The position numbers and the translations under genes were made by a program. Below, in pieces: positions 38,607 to 47,312 of a stretch of DNA of 64,000 nt. Where the stretch lies: assembly GCF_030538755.1 (NCBI RefSeq), contig NZ_JAUNTJ010000011.1:32561-96560 (forward strand), given 5' to 3'. This DNA comes from Paracoccus sp. (in: a-proteobacteria) (lineage in GTDB: Bacteria > Pseudomonadota > Alphaproteobacteria > Rhodobacterales > Rhodobacteraceae). The notes beneath the pieces are model-generated. The model saw only the letters and a list, made by a program, of their open reading frames with translations. It was not told the origin of the DNA and made no database searches. Within the stretch, counting starts at the first letter, position 1. Every line of letters begins with the position of its first letter.

Positions 38607-38672
38607 ATTCCTCGGGTCTGGTGTGACCGCGCCAGATTAACCGCCCGTTGCCGCCCCTGCCAGCCCGCCGCG

Positions 38673-39050
38673 TCAGGTGAAATCGCTGCTGTCCCAGATT
38701 TGCGTCAGCGAGCGGTTGCCGACCCGCATCAGCCGCGCCCGCACCGCCGCCAGCGCGCCGCTGTCGCGCCGCTCGGCGCAGCCCGCCAGATCAGCCGCCA
38801 CCCCCGCCAGCGAGGTCAGCCCCACCTGCCACGCCAGCCGCGACAGCCGGTCGGCCTGCGTGATGGTATCGGCCAGATCGTCGCGGCCCGCCGCCTCGTC
38901 TATGGCGGTCAGCGCGGTTGCAAGCTGTTCCAGCGCAAGGCCGATCACGGTCTGCGCCGCCGCCTCGCCCAGTTCGTTCACGATGTCGCCCACACGCCGC
39001 GCATCCACGCGCACAGGTTCGTTTACGGCCAAAGCCGTGACATGAGCCAT
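38673..39050 (-). CDS. Conserved-looking hypothetical protein, helical
   Basis: A 125-residue, probably all-helical cytoplasmic protein starting MAHVTALAVNEPVRVDARR. It has a heptad-rich segment (GEAAAQTVIGLALEQLATALTAID) and a polar C-terminus (RLMRVGNRSLTQIWD). Size and helix pattern recall histidine-phosphotransfer domains, but I see no clear HxxKG phospho-site. It is divergent from the carbonic anhydrase gene and lies upstream of the aminopeptidase gene on the same strand. Confidence 0.65.
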   Translation of the reverse strand: MAHVTALAVNEPVRVDARRVGDIVNELGEAAAQTVIGLALEQLATALTAIDEAAGRDDLADTITQADRLSRLAWQVGLTSLAGVAADLAGCAERRDSGALAAVRARLMRVGNRSLTQIWDSSDFT

Positions 39051-39198
39051 TGCCCACCTCCAACAAAATCAGTGTCCCCACACGTCTGGGCAACATGGCG
39101 CGAAAGCGTGAAAAAAGGCTTATCCGCACACGCATAAGTCTTTTGAATTTTCAGCGAATGATGCCTATTGGTTGGCGCATAACCGATGAGAGATCGCC

Positions 39199-39843
39199 AT
39201 GCCCCTGACCCGCCCTTTGCCGAAATACCTTGTCCAGCGTTATCAGGGCTGGAAAGCCACCGCCTATGCGGAAAACCGGGCATGGTTCCGGCGACTGGCG
39301 CATGACGGTCAGCGGCCGCGGGCGATGATTGTGTCGTGCTGCGATTCACGGGTGCATGTCAGCAGCATCTTTGGCGCGGATTCGGGCGAGTTTTTCATCC
39401 ACCGCAACATCGCCAACCTTGTGCCCGCCCATGCGCCCGATGGCGAACAGCATGGCACCTCGGCGGCGGTGGAATATGCGGTGCGCACCTTGCGGGTGGC
39501 GCATGTGATCGTGCTGGGGCACACGCAATGCGGCGGTGTCGCGGGTTGCCATGCGATGTGCAGCGGCCATGCGCCCGAGCTGGAGGAACGCACCAGCTTT
39601 GTCGGGCGCTGGATGGATATTCTGCGCCCCGGTTACGAACGGGTGCGCGATCTGCCTGCCGAACAGCAGATTGGCGCGCTGGAACGGCAGGCGGTGCTGA
39701 TCTCGGTCGAAAACCTGATGAGCTTCCCCTTTGTCCGCGAAGCGGTTGGGCAAGACGAACTGTCCCTGCACGGGCTGGTGCATGACATTGCCGAGGGGGT
39801 GCTGTGGCAGGCCGATGAAAAGGGTGAGTTTTCCCAGCTTTGA
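39199..39843 (+). CDS. Beta-class carbonic anhydrase
   Basis: A 214-residue zinc enzyme interconverting CO2 and bicarbonate. Zinc ligands are Cys47 (SCCDSRV, with the Asp-Arg dyad), His108 and Cys111 (LGHTQCGGVAG). The IHRNIANLVP segment is also characteristic. The upstream region carries a loose palindrome CTTAT(N10)ATAAG at 39119-39138. It is convergent with the DUF4139 gene, 6 bp apart. Confidence 0.94.
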   Translation: MPLTRPLPKYLVQRYQGWKATAYAENRAWFRRLAHDGQRPRAMIVSCCDSRVHVSSIFGADSGEFFIHRNIANLVPAHAPDGEQHGTSAAVEYAVRTLRVAHVIVLGHTQCGGVAGCHAMCSGHAPELEERTSFVGRWMDILRPGYERVRDLPAEQQIGALERQAVLISVENLMSFPFVREAVGQDELSLHGLVHDIAEGVLWQADEKGEFSQL

Positions 39844-39849
39844 GCGCGT

Positions 39850-41478
39850 TTACCAGTCGCGCAGCAGGATATTGCCCTCGGGCCATGACATGTCGGTCTG
39901 CACCGTGACCTGACGGGTTTCGCCGGGGGCGATGTCAAAGCGCCAGATCAGCACGCCGCGCTTGCCTTCGGGGTCGGTTTCGTCGGGGGCCGGGTCGGCC
40001 GACCACGACACCCGCAGCGTTTCCTGTTCCGACACCGGCACCCGGTCCACCAGCCGCAGCGGCCATGCGCTATCGGTCAGGTTTTCCACCCGCAACAGCG
40101 CGGTTTCGGTTTCGGTGTTCGAGCGGCGGATCAGGCCGCCACTGCCTTCGCTGCGGTCGGGCAGGCGGCGTTCGGCCACCAGCCCGTCGATCGGGCCAAA
40201 GCCCAGATGCAGCCGGTCCCCCGCCGCCAGCAGATCCAGATCGGTTTGCCCGGTCAGCGTGCCATCCGCGAACAGGGTCGCCGGGCCGGGCAGGATCGGT
40301 GCGCCGCTGTCATTGACGGCATCCACCGTCAGATAGGCGCTGCTGTCGTAACGCGGCGCGGCCTCGGCATAGATTTCGGGTGTCAGCGATGACTGATCCA
40401 GCGTCAGGCGCAGCGCATCGGCGCCGTCGCGGATGGTGACGGGGGCGGGCATGTCATAGGCGACCGTCACCCCCAGATCGAGCTTTTGCGCCGCGGAACC
40501 CATCGCGGCAGGGACGGGCGCGGGGGCGGCCATTGCCTCGGACATGGCCATATCCATGCTGCGGCCCATAGGGTGCATCGTCGGTTCCGCCTCGGTGCGG
40601 ACGATTTCGGGCGTGACCTGAGTGGCCTGCGACTGACCGCCGGGGCGGGCGGTGGACAGGCGCAGCGCGACATCGGTCCAGTCCTCGCCGGTGGATTGCG
40701 ACACCAGCGCGCCGCGCACAAGGGTCAGGCTGTTGGCCGCGCGATCCAGCCGCAGGTCATAGACCGGCTGCCATGTGGCCTGCGGGCTGTCGTTGCTGAT
40801 GCGCAGCGTGGCGGGCGCGTCGGTCGTCTGCACGTCCAGCACCAGCGCCGGGCCGGTCAGCGGCGCTTCGGTCAGGGTGTTCAGCCGGGCGCGGGCGGCA
40901 TCCAGCGCGCGCTGATCGCGGTCGCGCCCGGTTTCCGCATCGCGGGCGGCGTTTTCGGCCCAGATCGCCTGCCGCCGCGCTTCCAGCATCTGCGCCTGAA
41001 CCGCCCCGGCCAGCGCGGCGACATCGCCTGCCGCCGCCCCTTGGGATTTGGCCAGATCGCGCAGGAAAGCGATGGTATCCTCGGCCGCCTGCGCCTCGGC
41101 GCGGATGGCGGCGGTGGCGGCGTCGCGGTCGCGCAGGGCCTTTTCCAGGCGGTCCACCTCGGCCCGCGCGGCGGTCATTTCCGGGGTTTCGGGCCGCTCG
41201 TCCGGGGTGGCGCGGCTGTGTTGCAGATTGACCGCGCCGACCGTTGCCCCGTCGGCCTGAATGCGCAGGCTGGCCGCGTCGATGCCTGCGGGCATACCGG
41301 GCAGGATCAGCTGATTCTGCCCGGCAGGTGCGTCGATCACCACCTGCCGCGTGATGGTAGCGCCTTGGGAATGCAGCAGAATATCGGTGATATGCGCCTG
41401 CGCCCGGATTTCATCGGCCAGCGCGGGCAGGCTGGTCAGGGCGGTGGTGGCGGCGATAAGGGCGGCAAGGCGGGTCAT
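39850..41478 (-). CDS. DUF4139-domain exported protein (MuiA-like)
   Basis: A 542-residue protein with a signal peptide (about 1-20, SLPALA-DE), an N-terminal DUF4140-like domain (ITDILLHSQGATITRQVVIDAPAGQNQLIL), a coiled-coil segment (about 85-190) and a C-terminal DUF4139 beta-rich domain (about 200-542) with ATWQPVYDLRLD and STGEDWTDVALRLSTARP. Proteins of this type have been called mucoidy inhibitor A; their biochemical role is unknown. The start at 41478 gives a proper signal peptide; the frame continues 16 codons upstream. Confidence 0.85.
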   Translation of the reverse strand: MTRLAALIAATTALTSLPALADEIRAQAHITDILLHSQGATITRQVVIDAPAGQNQLILPGMPAGIDAASLRIQADGATVGAVNLQHSRATPDERPETPEMTAARAEVDRLEKALRDRDAATAAIRAEAQAAEDTIAFLRDLAKSQGAAAGDVAALAGAVQAQMLEARRQAIWAENAARDAETGRDRDQRALDAARARLNTLTEAPLTGPALVLDVQTTDAPATLRISNDSPQATWQPVYDLRLDRAANSLTLVRGALVSQSTGEDWTDVALRLSTARPGGQSQATQVTPEIVRTEAEPTMHPMGRSMDMAMSEAMAAPAPVPAAMGSAAQKLDLGVTVAYDMPAPVTIRDGADALRLTLDQSSLTPEIYAEAAPRYDSSAYLTVDAVNDSGAPILPGPATLFADGTLTGQTDLDLLAAGDRLHLGFGPIDGLVAERRLPDRSEGSGGLIRRSNTETETALLRVENLTDSAWPLRLVDRVPVSEQETLRVSWSADPAPDETDPEGKRGVLIWRFDIAPGETRQVTVQTDMSWPEGNILLRDW

Positions 41479-41550
41479 GTCTGCTCCTGCAATGGGGTGG
41501 GGGCAGGGTTGTCGCGCGCGGCACAAAAATCAAGCGCCACGCGCCGCGAT

Positions 41551-42573
41551 TCAGCCCTTGCCCAGCACACGATTGCCCAACAATTCCGCGATCTGCACCA
41601 TGTTCAGCGCCGCGCCCTTGCGCAGATTGTCGCTGACGCACCACAGGTTCAGGCCGTTTTCGACCGTCGAATCCTGCCGGATGCGGCTGACGAAAGTGGC
41701 AAATTCCCCAACAGATTCAATGGGGGTGATATAGCCGCCGTCCTCGTGCTTGTCGATGACCAGCAGGCCGGGGGCCTCGCGCAGGATGTCGCGGGCTTCG
41801 TCTTCGTCCAGAAAATCCTGAAACTCCACATTGAGGGATTCGGCCTGACCGACGAACACCGGCACGCGGACGCAGGTGACGGCCAGGCGGATCTTCGGAT
41901 CGAGGATTTTCTTGGTTTCGGCGACGATCTGCCATTCCTCGCGGGTGGTGCCGTCCTCCATGAAATCGCCGATCTGGGGGATGACGTTAAAGGCGATCTG
42001 GCGAGGAAATTCTTTTGGTTCAACCTCTTGGCCGGGGACATACAGGCCCTTGGTCTGGTTCCACAGCTCGTCCATGGCCTTGGTGCCGGCGTCGGAAACC
42101 GACTGATAGGTGGACAGCACGACGCGGCGGATGCGGGCGCGGTCGTGCAGGGGCTTCAGCGCCACCACCAGTTGCGACACCGCGCCCAAGGGGCCGGCGA
42201 TGATGTGTTTTTTCGCAGCGTTTTCAATGGCTGCGGCGTTTACCTCGGGGACGATCAGGGGCACGTCGGGGTCGGTGGACCAGACGCCGGACCCGTCGAT
42301 CACAAAGCACCCGGCGCGGGCGGCGGCGGGGGCATGGGCGCGCGCGGTTTCGGCATCGGTGGCGAACAGGGCGATGTCCCAGCCGGCAAAGTCAAAGCCA
42401 TCAATATCGCGGCATTTCAAGGTCTTGTCGCCAAAGCCGACCTCGGTTCCGATGGAACGGCGGCTGGCCAGCGCGGCGATCTGATCGACGGGAAATTCCC
42501 GTTCGGCCAGAATGTTCAGCATCTCGCGGCCCACATCGCCGGTGGCCCCGGCGACGACGATGTTATAGCCCAT
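41551..42573 (-). CDS. Aspartate-semialdehyde dehydrogenase-like protein lacking catalytic Cys and His
   Basis: A 340-residue protein that aligns by eye along its whole length with alphaproteobacterial Asd: NADP loop VAGATGDVGREMLNIL (7-22), PDVPLIVPEVN, the STYQSVS segment and the C-terminal NLRKGAALN. The nucleophile region, normally NPNCST, reads AGPLGAVSQ, so Cys130 is Gly. The catalytic His of VGHSE is Gln243 (VGQAES), and the phosphate-binding Arg near 99 is Ser. The frame is intact, with AAGGA before the ATG. Probably a pseudoenzyme, like the E. coli Asd homologue Usg; a true asd should exist elsewhere. Confidence 0.8.
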   Translation of the reverse strand: MGYNIVVAGATGDVGREMLNILAEREFPVDQIAALASRRSIGTEVGFGDKTLKCRDIDGFDFAGWDIALFATDAETARAHAPAAARAGCFVIDGSGVWSTDPDVPLIVPEVNAAAIENAAKKHIIAGPLGAVSQLVVALKPLHDRARIRRVVLSTYQSVSDAGTKAMDELWNQTKGLYVPGQEVEPKEFPRQIAFNVIPQIGDFMEDGTTREEWQIVAETKKILDPKIRLAVTCVRVPVFVGQAESLNVEFQDFLDEDEARDILREAPGLLVIDKHEDGGYITPIESVGEFATFVSRIRQDSTVENGLNLWCVSDNLRKGAALNMVQIAELLGNRVLGKG

Positions 42574-42714
42574 CGGTCAGTCCTTTCCTGCAACCTGTTC
42601 CACATAGGTGGCGGCGGGCCAGCGCGCAACAGCCGCGCGCGTTGCGCGACACGTGTTGCGTGACCGGAATGTGATCGGCTGCCCGCATGGGCCAGCAATT
42701 GCCGGGTTTGGGGC

Positions 42715-42762
42715 TGCACAACCAATGCACAACCCGTGCACAGGCTGTACACAACCTGTACA
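42715..42762. promoter_or_regulatory. Phased array of five TGYACA hexamers
   Basis: TGCACA starts at 42715, 42726 and 42737, and TGTACA at 42746 and 42757. The spacings are 11, 11, 9 and 11 bp, close to one helical turn. The units read as imperfect 11-bp tandem repeats (TGCACAACCNN, TGTACACAACC). The array lies 142-189 bp upstream of the Asd-like gene, which is transcribed away from it. All hexamers are palindromic or nearly so, fitting a cooperative protein-binding site. No known regulator is assigned. Confidence 0.55.
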
Positions 42763-42842
42763 CAGCCCGCGCGCGCTGAACGGGAGGGATACGCAACAAA
42801 AGCGAGTTGGCCCAACCGTGCGGCAAGGCACGCCTGAGTGTC

Positions 42843-42866
42843 GGTTCGATGGTTCGACGGTTCGGC
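42843..42866. repeat. Three 8-bp tandem repeats
   Basis: GGTTCGAT, GGTTCGAC and GGTTCGGC follow one another directly and are trailed by a partial GGGGTTC. They lie immediately beyond the stop of the GT29-like gene. No function is apparent. Confidence 0.5.
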
Positions 42867-42871
42867 GGGGT

Positions 42872-43498
42872 TCAGGCGGGGGGCAGGTGCAGATGCAGGC
42901 GCGGATCGGCGGCGGCCAGCCCCTGCACCCAGTTCCGTTCGGCCCCGAAATCATGCGGCACCTGATCGGCACTGCGACGGCCCGACAGGCTTTGGCTGGC
43001 AAAGAAATCGAACCCATACAGAGACAGCGCCGACAGATCGGAGCGCAGAGCCAGGTCGATCAGCATCGCGCCGGTGGTCGGCGGTGCGCCCAGCGTTTCG
43101 GCAAGGCGTTCGTAATCGGCCAGCGGGTGCAGATAGAATCCGGGACTGTGCGCGGTTTCCCAATCCAGCCGCTTGCGCTTGGGCGACATCCACAGGATGC
43201 GGCCGGGGGCCAGCCGGGCGCAATCATCAGCGGGCAGGCTGGTGGCGAGGCCCAGCCAGTCGGTGCGGCTGCCGTGGCTGGCGGCATCGGGCATCGGCGC
43301 GCGGTTGATGCGCACCACCACATCGGCGGCGTCGATGGCCGCGCCCTGCGTGCCATCGGCCAGCGCGCGGGCATTGCCGACCAGCGCGACCGAGCGGCCC
43401 CGCAAGGGGACCAGCAGGCTGGCCTGCGGCACCGACAGCGCGGCCATCGCCGGTTCGTTACGCAGGGTGCGGGCCATGTAAAAGCGCAGCGGGGTCAT
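42872..43498 (-). CDS. GT29-like (sialyltransferase-fold) glycosyltransferase
   Basis: A 208-residue protein with features of glycosyltransferase family 29. The large sialylmotif resemblance is SVALVGNARALADGTQGAAIDAADVVVRIN (seen as SVALVGNA and VVVRINRAP), and the later PPTTGAMLIDLALRS with LSLYGFDFFAS resembles the small motif. The HDFGAER His could be catalytic. The start at 43498 has AAGGA before it. It would transfer a sugar, possibly a sialic-acid-like sugar, to a surface glycan. It lies near a GT4 gene. Confidence 0.75.
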   Translation of the reverse strand: MTPLRFYMARTLRNEPAMAALSVPQASLLVPLRGRSVALVGNARALADGTQGAAIDAADVVVRINRAPMPDAASHGSRTDWLGLATSLPADDCARLAPGRILWMSPKRKRLDWETAHSPGFYLHPLADYERLAETLGAPPTTGAMLIDLALRSDLSALSLYGFDFFASQSLSGRRSADQVPHDFGAERNWVQGLAAADPRLHLHLPPA

Positions 43499-43621
43499 GT
43501 GGTCCTTTCTGTAACGCTTTTCGGGCGTATCGGCGAAATGTTCGGCGCGACTGTTGCTGTGGCGGGTGCGGGGTGATCTGGCCGTTCGAAGCGTAATCAT
43601 GGCGCAGCCAGAATCAAGCAT

Positions 43622-43981
43622 TCAAGGCGATGTGCTTGCCTCGCCGGCTTTTTGGGGGAATATCATGCTGCCTATATATTCTCTGTTTTCGTCTGCATAT
43701 AAGAATATCTCTGCCTCTTTCAGCTTGATAACCGCAATCCCCACCTTGTCGGCGCGGCTTTCATGCAGGCAGCTTAAAAGAGAAAGGATCATTTGCCGGG
43801 TATTGTGCGATATATTTCCGTCCAGTCGCCTTTCAAACAGGCGGATAGAATCCATCCTGTTTCCAAAGGAAACCGGCCCGTGCAGGTTTTCGATCTTTTC
43901 GCCATGTGCGGATAGGAATTGTTCCATCCTGGTATAGGAAACTGATCGCAATCCTTCAGGTGGGGGCAATAAAAATGGCAT
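43622..43981 (-). CDS. Hypothetical protein in an AT-richer segment
   Basis: A 119-residue predicted protein with no recognised domain, signal or TM helix. It has charged helical stretches (LSAHGEKIENLHG, ESRADKVGIAVIKLKEAEIFLYADENREY). The local DNA is visibly richer in A/T than its neighbours, with Arg AGG/AGA and Ile ATA codons, suggesting recent acquisition. It sits between two glycosyltransferase genes on the same strand, 14 bp before the GT4 gene ends. It may be part of a glycan cassette or a chance frame. Confidence 0.45.
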   Translation of the reverse strand: MPFLLPPPEGLRSVSYTRMEQFLSAHGEKIENLHGPVSFGNRMDSIRLFERRLDGNISHNTRQMILSLLSCLHESRADKVGIAVIKLKEAEIFLYADENREYIGSMIFPQKAGEASTSP

Positions 43982-43995
43982 TTATATAGGGCGGC

Positions 43996-45042
43996 CTAGC
44001 GTGTCAGCAATTCGCGATAGACGGCGGTGATGGCGGCGGCCTCGTCGCGGATCGAGTGGCGGGCGGCGACATGCGCCCGCGCGGCCTGCCCGGCGGCGGC
44101 GCGACCGGCGTCGTCATCCAGCCAGCGGGCCAGCGCGGCGGTCAGCGCCGCCTGATCTTCGCGCGCCACCAGCGAGCCGGTTTCGCCGTCGCGGATCAGG
44201 GTTTCATAGGCGCCGACGCGGCTGGCGACGACGGGAACGGCGCAGGCCATTGCCTCTAACGGGGTCAGGCCAAAGCCTTCCCAGCGGGCAGGGGCGGCGA
44301 ACAGGTCCAGCGCCTGATAGCTGCGCACCACCTGTTCCCACGGGATTTCGCCCAGAAAGCGGATGCGATCCGACAGGCCCGCGGCCTCGATCCGCTGTTT
44401 CAGATCGTCGGCAAAGCCCTGATTGTCGGCGGTGATGCGCCCGGTCAGGATCAGCCGCGCGCGGGGCCGCGCCGGGAACAGATCCAGCGCCGCATTCACC
44501 AGCAGATCGACGCCCTTTTGCGCCCGCACCCGGCCAAAGCAGCCGATCACGATGTCATCGGGGGCAAAGCCCATCTGCGCCCGGATCGCGGCGCGTTCGG
44601 GCGCGGGGGCGGGGTGGAACGTGTCCAGATCGACGCCGTGCAGGATGGTGGTGGCGGGGCGTTCGAGATAGCTGGCGGCCTGCGGCGAGGTGGCGATCAG
44701 CGCGTCCTGTTGCCGGATCAGCCAGCGGGTGAACCCGGTGTGGCGGCGCTGCGCGGCGGATGTGAACAGCAACCGGAAGCGGCGGCGCAGGACATGGCGC
44801 AGGATCAGCCCCAGCGCCATTTCGGTATTGCGGCGCGCGTGCCACACGCGCCACCCGTCGCGCGGCAGGGTGGCGGCGCGGCGCAGGGGGATATGCGGCA
44901 GTTCCGGCGGCAGGCCCGGCCCGGTGGCGGCGATGGCGATCATCTGCGCCTGAATCGGGATCAGCCGCACCACGGTGGCCGTCACCCCCGACAGGCGGCG
45001 TTTCAGATTGGGCGCGATCACAAGCGGAGGGGTGGTGGTCAT
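43996..45042 (-). CDS. GT4-family glycosyltransferase
   Basis: A 348-residue GT-B retaining glycosyltransferase. The C-terminal nucleotide-sugar domain has IVIGCFGRVRAQKGVDLLV, RARLILTGRI, IRFLGEIPWEQVVRSYQALD and the GFGLTPLEAMACAVPVVAS segment holding the EX7E pair. The N-terminal acceptor domain starts near PPLVIAPNLKRRLSGVTATV. It overlaps the upstream MFS gene by 4 bp. It probably acts on lipopolysaccharide or exopolysaccharide. Confidence 0.9.
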   Translation of the reverse strand: MTTTPPLVIAPNLKRRLSGVTATVVRLIPIQAQMIAIAATGPGLPPELPHIPLRRAATLPRDGWRVWHARRNTEMALGLILRHVLRRRFRLLFTSAAQRRHTGFTRWLIRQQDALIATSPQAASYLERPATTILHGVDLDTFHPAPAPERAAIRAQMGFAPDDIVIGCFGRVRAQKGVDLLVNAALDLFPARPRARLILTGRITADNQGFADDLKQRIEAAGLSDRIRFLGEIPWEQVVRSYQALDLFAAPARWEGFGLTPLEAMACAVPVVASRVGAYETLIRDGETGSLVAREDQAALTAALARWLDDDAGRAAAGQAARAHVAARHSIRDEAAAITAVYRELLTR

Positions 45043-46220
45043 GGGGCCTCGGTCGTCAGCAGGTAAATCAGCACGCCAACCGCCAGCGGCACGGCAAAGA
45101 ACAGGAACATCAGCCCATAGACCTGCTGCGGCGGCAGTCCGGCCATGGCATTATACAGCGGGCGCGAGGCGAATTGCATCACCGCGACGCCGGAAATGGA
45201 AAACATGTTCAGCAAGGTGACGCCCCGGCCCAGCAGGTGCGGCGGCAGGAACGCCTTGCCATGCGCCATCAGCAGCACATAGCCCGCCCCCGAAAACCCG
45301 ACCAGAGTCAGCAGCGCGACCGAGGGCCAGATACCGGCATCGGGCGCGGCCCACAGCGCGAACAGGATCGCGGCAGAGGCGGCATTCAGCAGCAGGATGG
45401 TGCGCCGCAGCGATCCGACCAGCCGCACCATCGGGCCGATCAGGAAATTGCCGATCACCATGGCCAGCCCCATCGCCAGCGTTGCACGCCCGATCAGGGT
45501 GGCGTCGGCGTGATAGACCTCGGTCAGGTATGGTCCGGCCCACAGCCCCCGGATGGCGGCGGATGCGGCATAGCTGACCGCGAACAGCGGCAGCATGAAC
45601 CACAGCGCCCTGAGCCGCAGCACCGCCATCAGCGAGCCTTGCGGCTGGTCGCCCTCGGGCCGGGCCGGGTCGCGCACCAGCAGCCAGATGATGGCCGCCA
45701 CCGTCAGGGTGATCGCCGCCAGCCCCCACAGGGTTTCGCGCCAGCCCAGGGCTTGTGTCACCCAGACCAGCGGCGCGGCGCCAAGGATATTGCCCAGCGA
45801 CCCGATGCCGACCACCGCCCCGGTCAGCACGCCGAAGGCTGCGGGCGGAAATTCGCGGGCGATGATGTAATAGGCCCCCATCAGCCCCGGCGCGCAGCCC
45901 ACCCCCAGCAGCGCCATGGCCACATGCAGGTGCCATGGCTGGCTGGCCAGTGCAAAGACCGCCGCGCCCGAGGCTCCGCCAAGGCCCAGCAGCAGGGCGA
46001 CGGTCAGGCGCGGGCCGTATTGATCCAGTCCGCGCCCCACGGCGGGCTGCATCACCGCAAAGGCGATGAACCACAGCCCCGATGACAGCGCCAGATCGCC
46101 GGGCGTCGCGCCCAGCTCTGCTTGCAGCACCGGGGTCAGCACGGCCAGAAACGCCCGGTAGAACTGGCTGAGCATATAGGCGAGGATCAGGCTGGTGATT
46201 CCTGGTGAAAAGAACGACAT
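45039..46220 (-). CDS. MFS transporter
   Basis: A 393-residue major-facilitator protein with about 12 TM helices. The start MSFFSPGITSLILAYMLSQFYRAFL and the loop between helices 2 and 3 (MQPAVGRGLDQYGPRLTVALLL) fit the family. AGAGG lies before the ATG at 46220; the frame runs 17 codons further up. The substrate is unknown. Coupling with the GT4 gene (4-bp overlap) is unusual and might reflect shared regulation. Confidence 0.88.
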   Translation of the reverse strand: MSFFSPGITSLILAYMLSQFYRAFLAVLTPVLQAELGATPGDLALSSGLWFIAFAVMQPAVGRGLDQYGPRLTVALLLGLGGASGAAVFALASQPWHLHVAMALLGVGCAPGLMGAYYIIAREFPPAAFGVLTGAVVGIGSLGNILGAAPLVWVTQALGWRETLWGLAAITLTVAAIIWLLVRDPARPEGDQPQGSLMAVLRLRALWFMLPLFAVSYAASAAIRGLWAGPYLTEVYHADATLIGRATLAMGLAMVIGNFLIGPMVRLVGSLRRTILLLNAASAAILFALWAAPDAGIWPSVALLTLVGFSGAGYVLLMAHGKAFLPPHLLGRGVTLLNMFSISGVAVMQFASRPLYNAMAGLPPQQVYGLMFLFFAVPLAVGVLIYLLTTEAP

Positions 46221-46349
46221 GGCGGCCTCTGGTTTTTGCGGCAGGCTGCGGGATTGGCTGTCGTTGCGCAAGGGGCCGCGTTGTGCCCGAAGGTGCGTAT
46301 TTGGGCAAACAGGAAGCGGCGGGCGTTTGTTTGGGGTGCGTATGGGGGG

Positions 46350-47243
46350 TTACAGGTTGAACACCCGGTCGGGGTGGACCTGTCCGGCCATGTAGCGGCC
46401 GATGCACAGGGGGCCTGCGGGGCCTGTGACCCAGACGGTTTCGCCATATTCCGCGCCGGTGGTCACGTCGCCGGGGTTGCCGTTGCGGATGCGGGTGGCG
46501 CCGGTTTCGGTGGCGCGCAGGCAGGGCAGGTCGGCCAGCGCCGATTGCAGCGGCAGCAGGCGGGTTTCCAGTTCGGATTGGTTGGCGCGGTCGATCAGGT
46601 CCAGCGGCACGCCCTGTTCGGCGCGGAACGGGCCGGACCAGATGCGGCGCAGCTGGGCGACATGGCCAAGGCAGCCAAGGGTGCGGCCCAGATCGCGGGC
46701 GATGGCGCGGACGTATCCGCCCTTGCCGCAGGTCATTTCCAGCCGGGCGGAGTCGGGGGTGGCATTCAGCAGGCGCAGCGATTCGACCCAGAGCGGGCGG
46801 GCGGCCAGATCGGGGGTTTCGCCCCCCCGCGCAAGGTCATAGGCGCGCGCGCCATCGACCTTGACGGCGGAAACGGCGGGCGGCACCTGCATGATGTCGC
46901 CGGTAAAGCCGGGCAGGGCGGCGGTGATCTGATCGGCGGTGGGGCGTTGGTCCGACTGGCGGGTGATCTGGCCCGAGGCATCGTCGCTGTCGGTTTCGGC
47001 ACCCCAGTTCACCGTGAAATCATAGGCTTTCAGGGCTTCGGTCAGGTAGGAGACGGTTTTCGTCGCCTCGCCCAGGGCGATGGCCAGAACGCCGGTGGCG
47101 TCCGGGTCCAGCGTGCCGGCGTGGCCTGCCTTTTTCGCATCCAGCGCCCAGCGGACGCGGCCCACCACATCGGTTGATCCGATGCCCGCAGGTTTGTCCA
47201 CGATCAGCCAGCCGGTGATCTCGCGTCCTTTTTTGCGTGCCAT
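46350..47243 (-). CDS. truB: tRNA pseudouridine(55) synthase TruB
   Basis: A 297-residue enzyme forming pseudouridine 55 in the T-loop of tRNAs. The catalytic Asp is in [14 protein letters not shown], and [14 protein letters not shown] is the N-terminal family signature. Later marks are [19 protein letters not shown] and [16 protein letters not shown]. Two ATGs are possible; the one at 47243 has GGAGG six bases before it, so I chose that over 47255. It sits near rbfA, as in many bacterial translation gene rows, with a DUF2233 gene between. Confidence 0.94.
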   Translation of the reverse strand: MARKKGREITGWLIVDKPAGIGSTDVVGRVRWALDAKKAGHAGTLDPDATGVLAIALGEATKTVSYLTEALKAYDFTVNWGAETDSDDASGQITRQSDQRPTADQITAALPGFTGDIMQVPPAVSAVKVDGARAYDLARGGETPDLAARPLWVESLRLLNATPDSARLEMTCGKGGYVRAIARDLGRTLGCLGHVAQLRRIWSGPFRAEQGVPLDLIDRANQSELETRLLPLQSALADLPCLRATETGATRIRNGNPGDVTTGAEYGETVWVTGPAGPLCIGRYMAGQVHPDRVFNL

Positions 47244-47312
47244 TGGGGCCTCCATGCGAAAGGCGGCGGGATAGCGGTGCGTCTGGCCGCCGTCAACTGT
47301 CGTCGGTTGCCG

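Noticed and set aside
42563-42826. Short minus-strand frame across the TGYACA array
   Set aside because: It has Cys/Arg-rich, non-protein-like translation produced by the DNA repeats, and no ribosome site.
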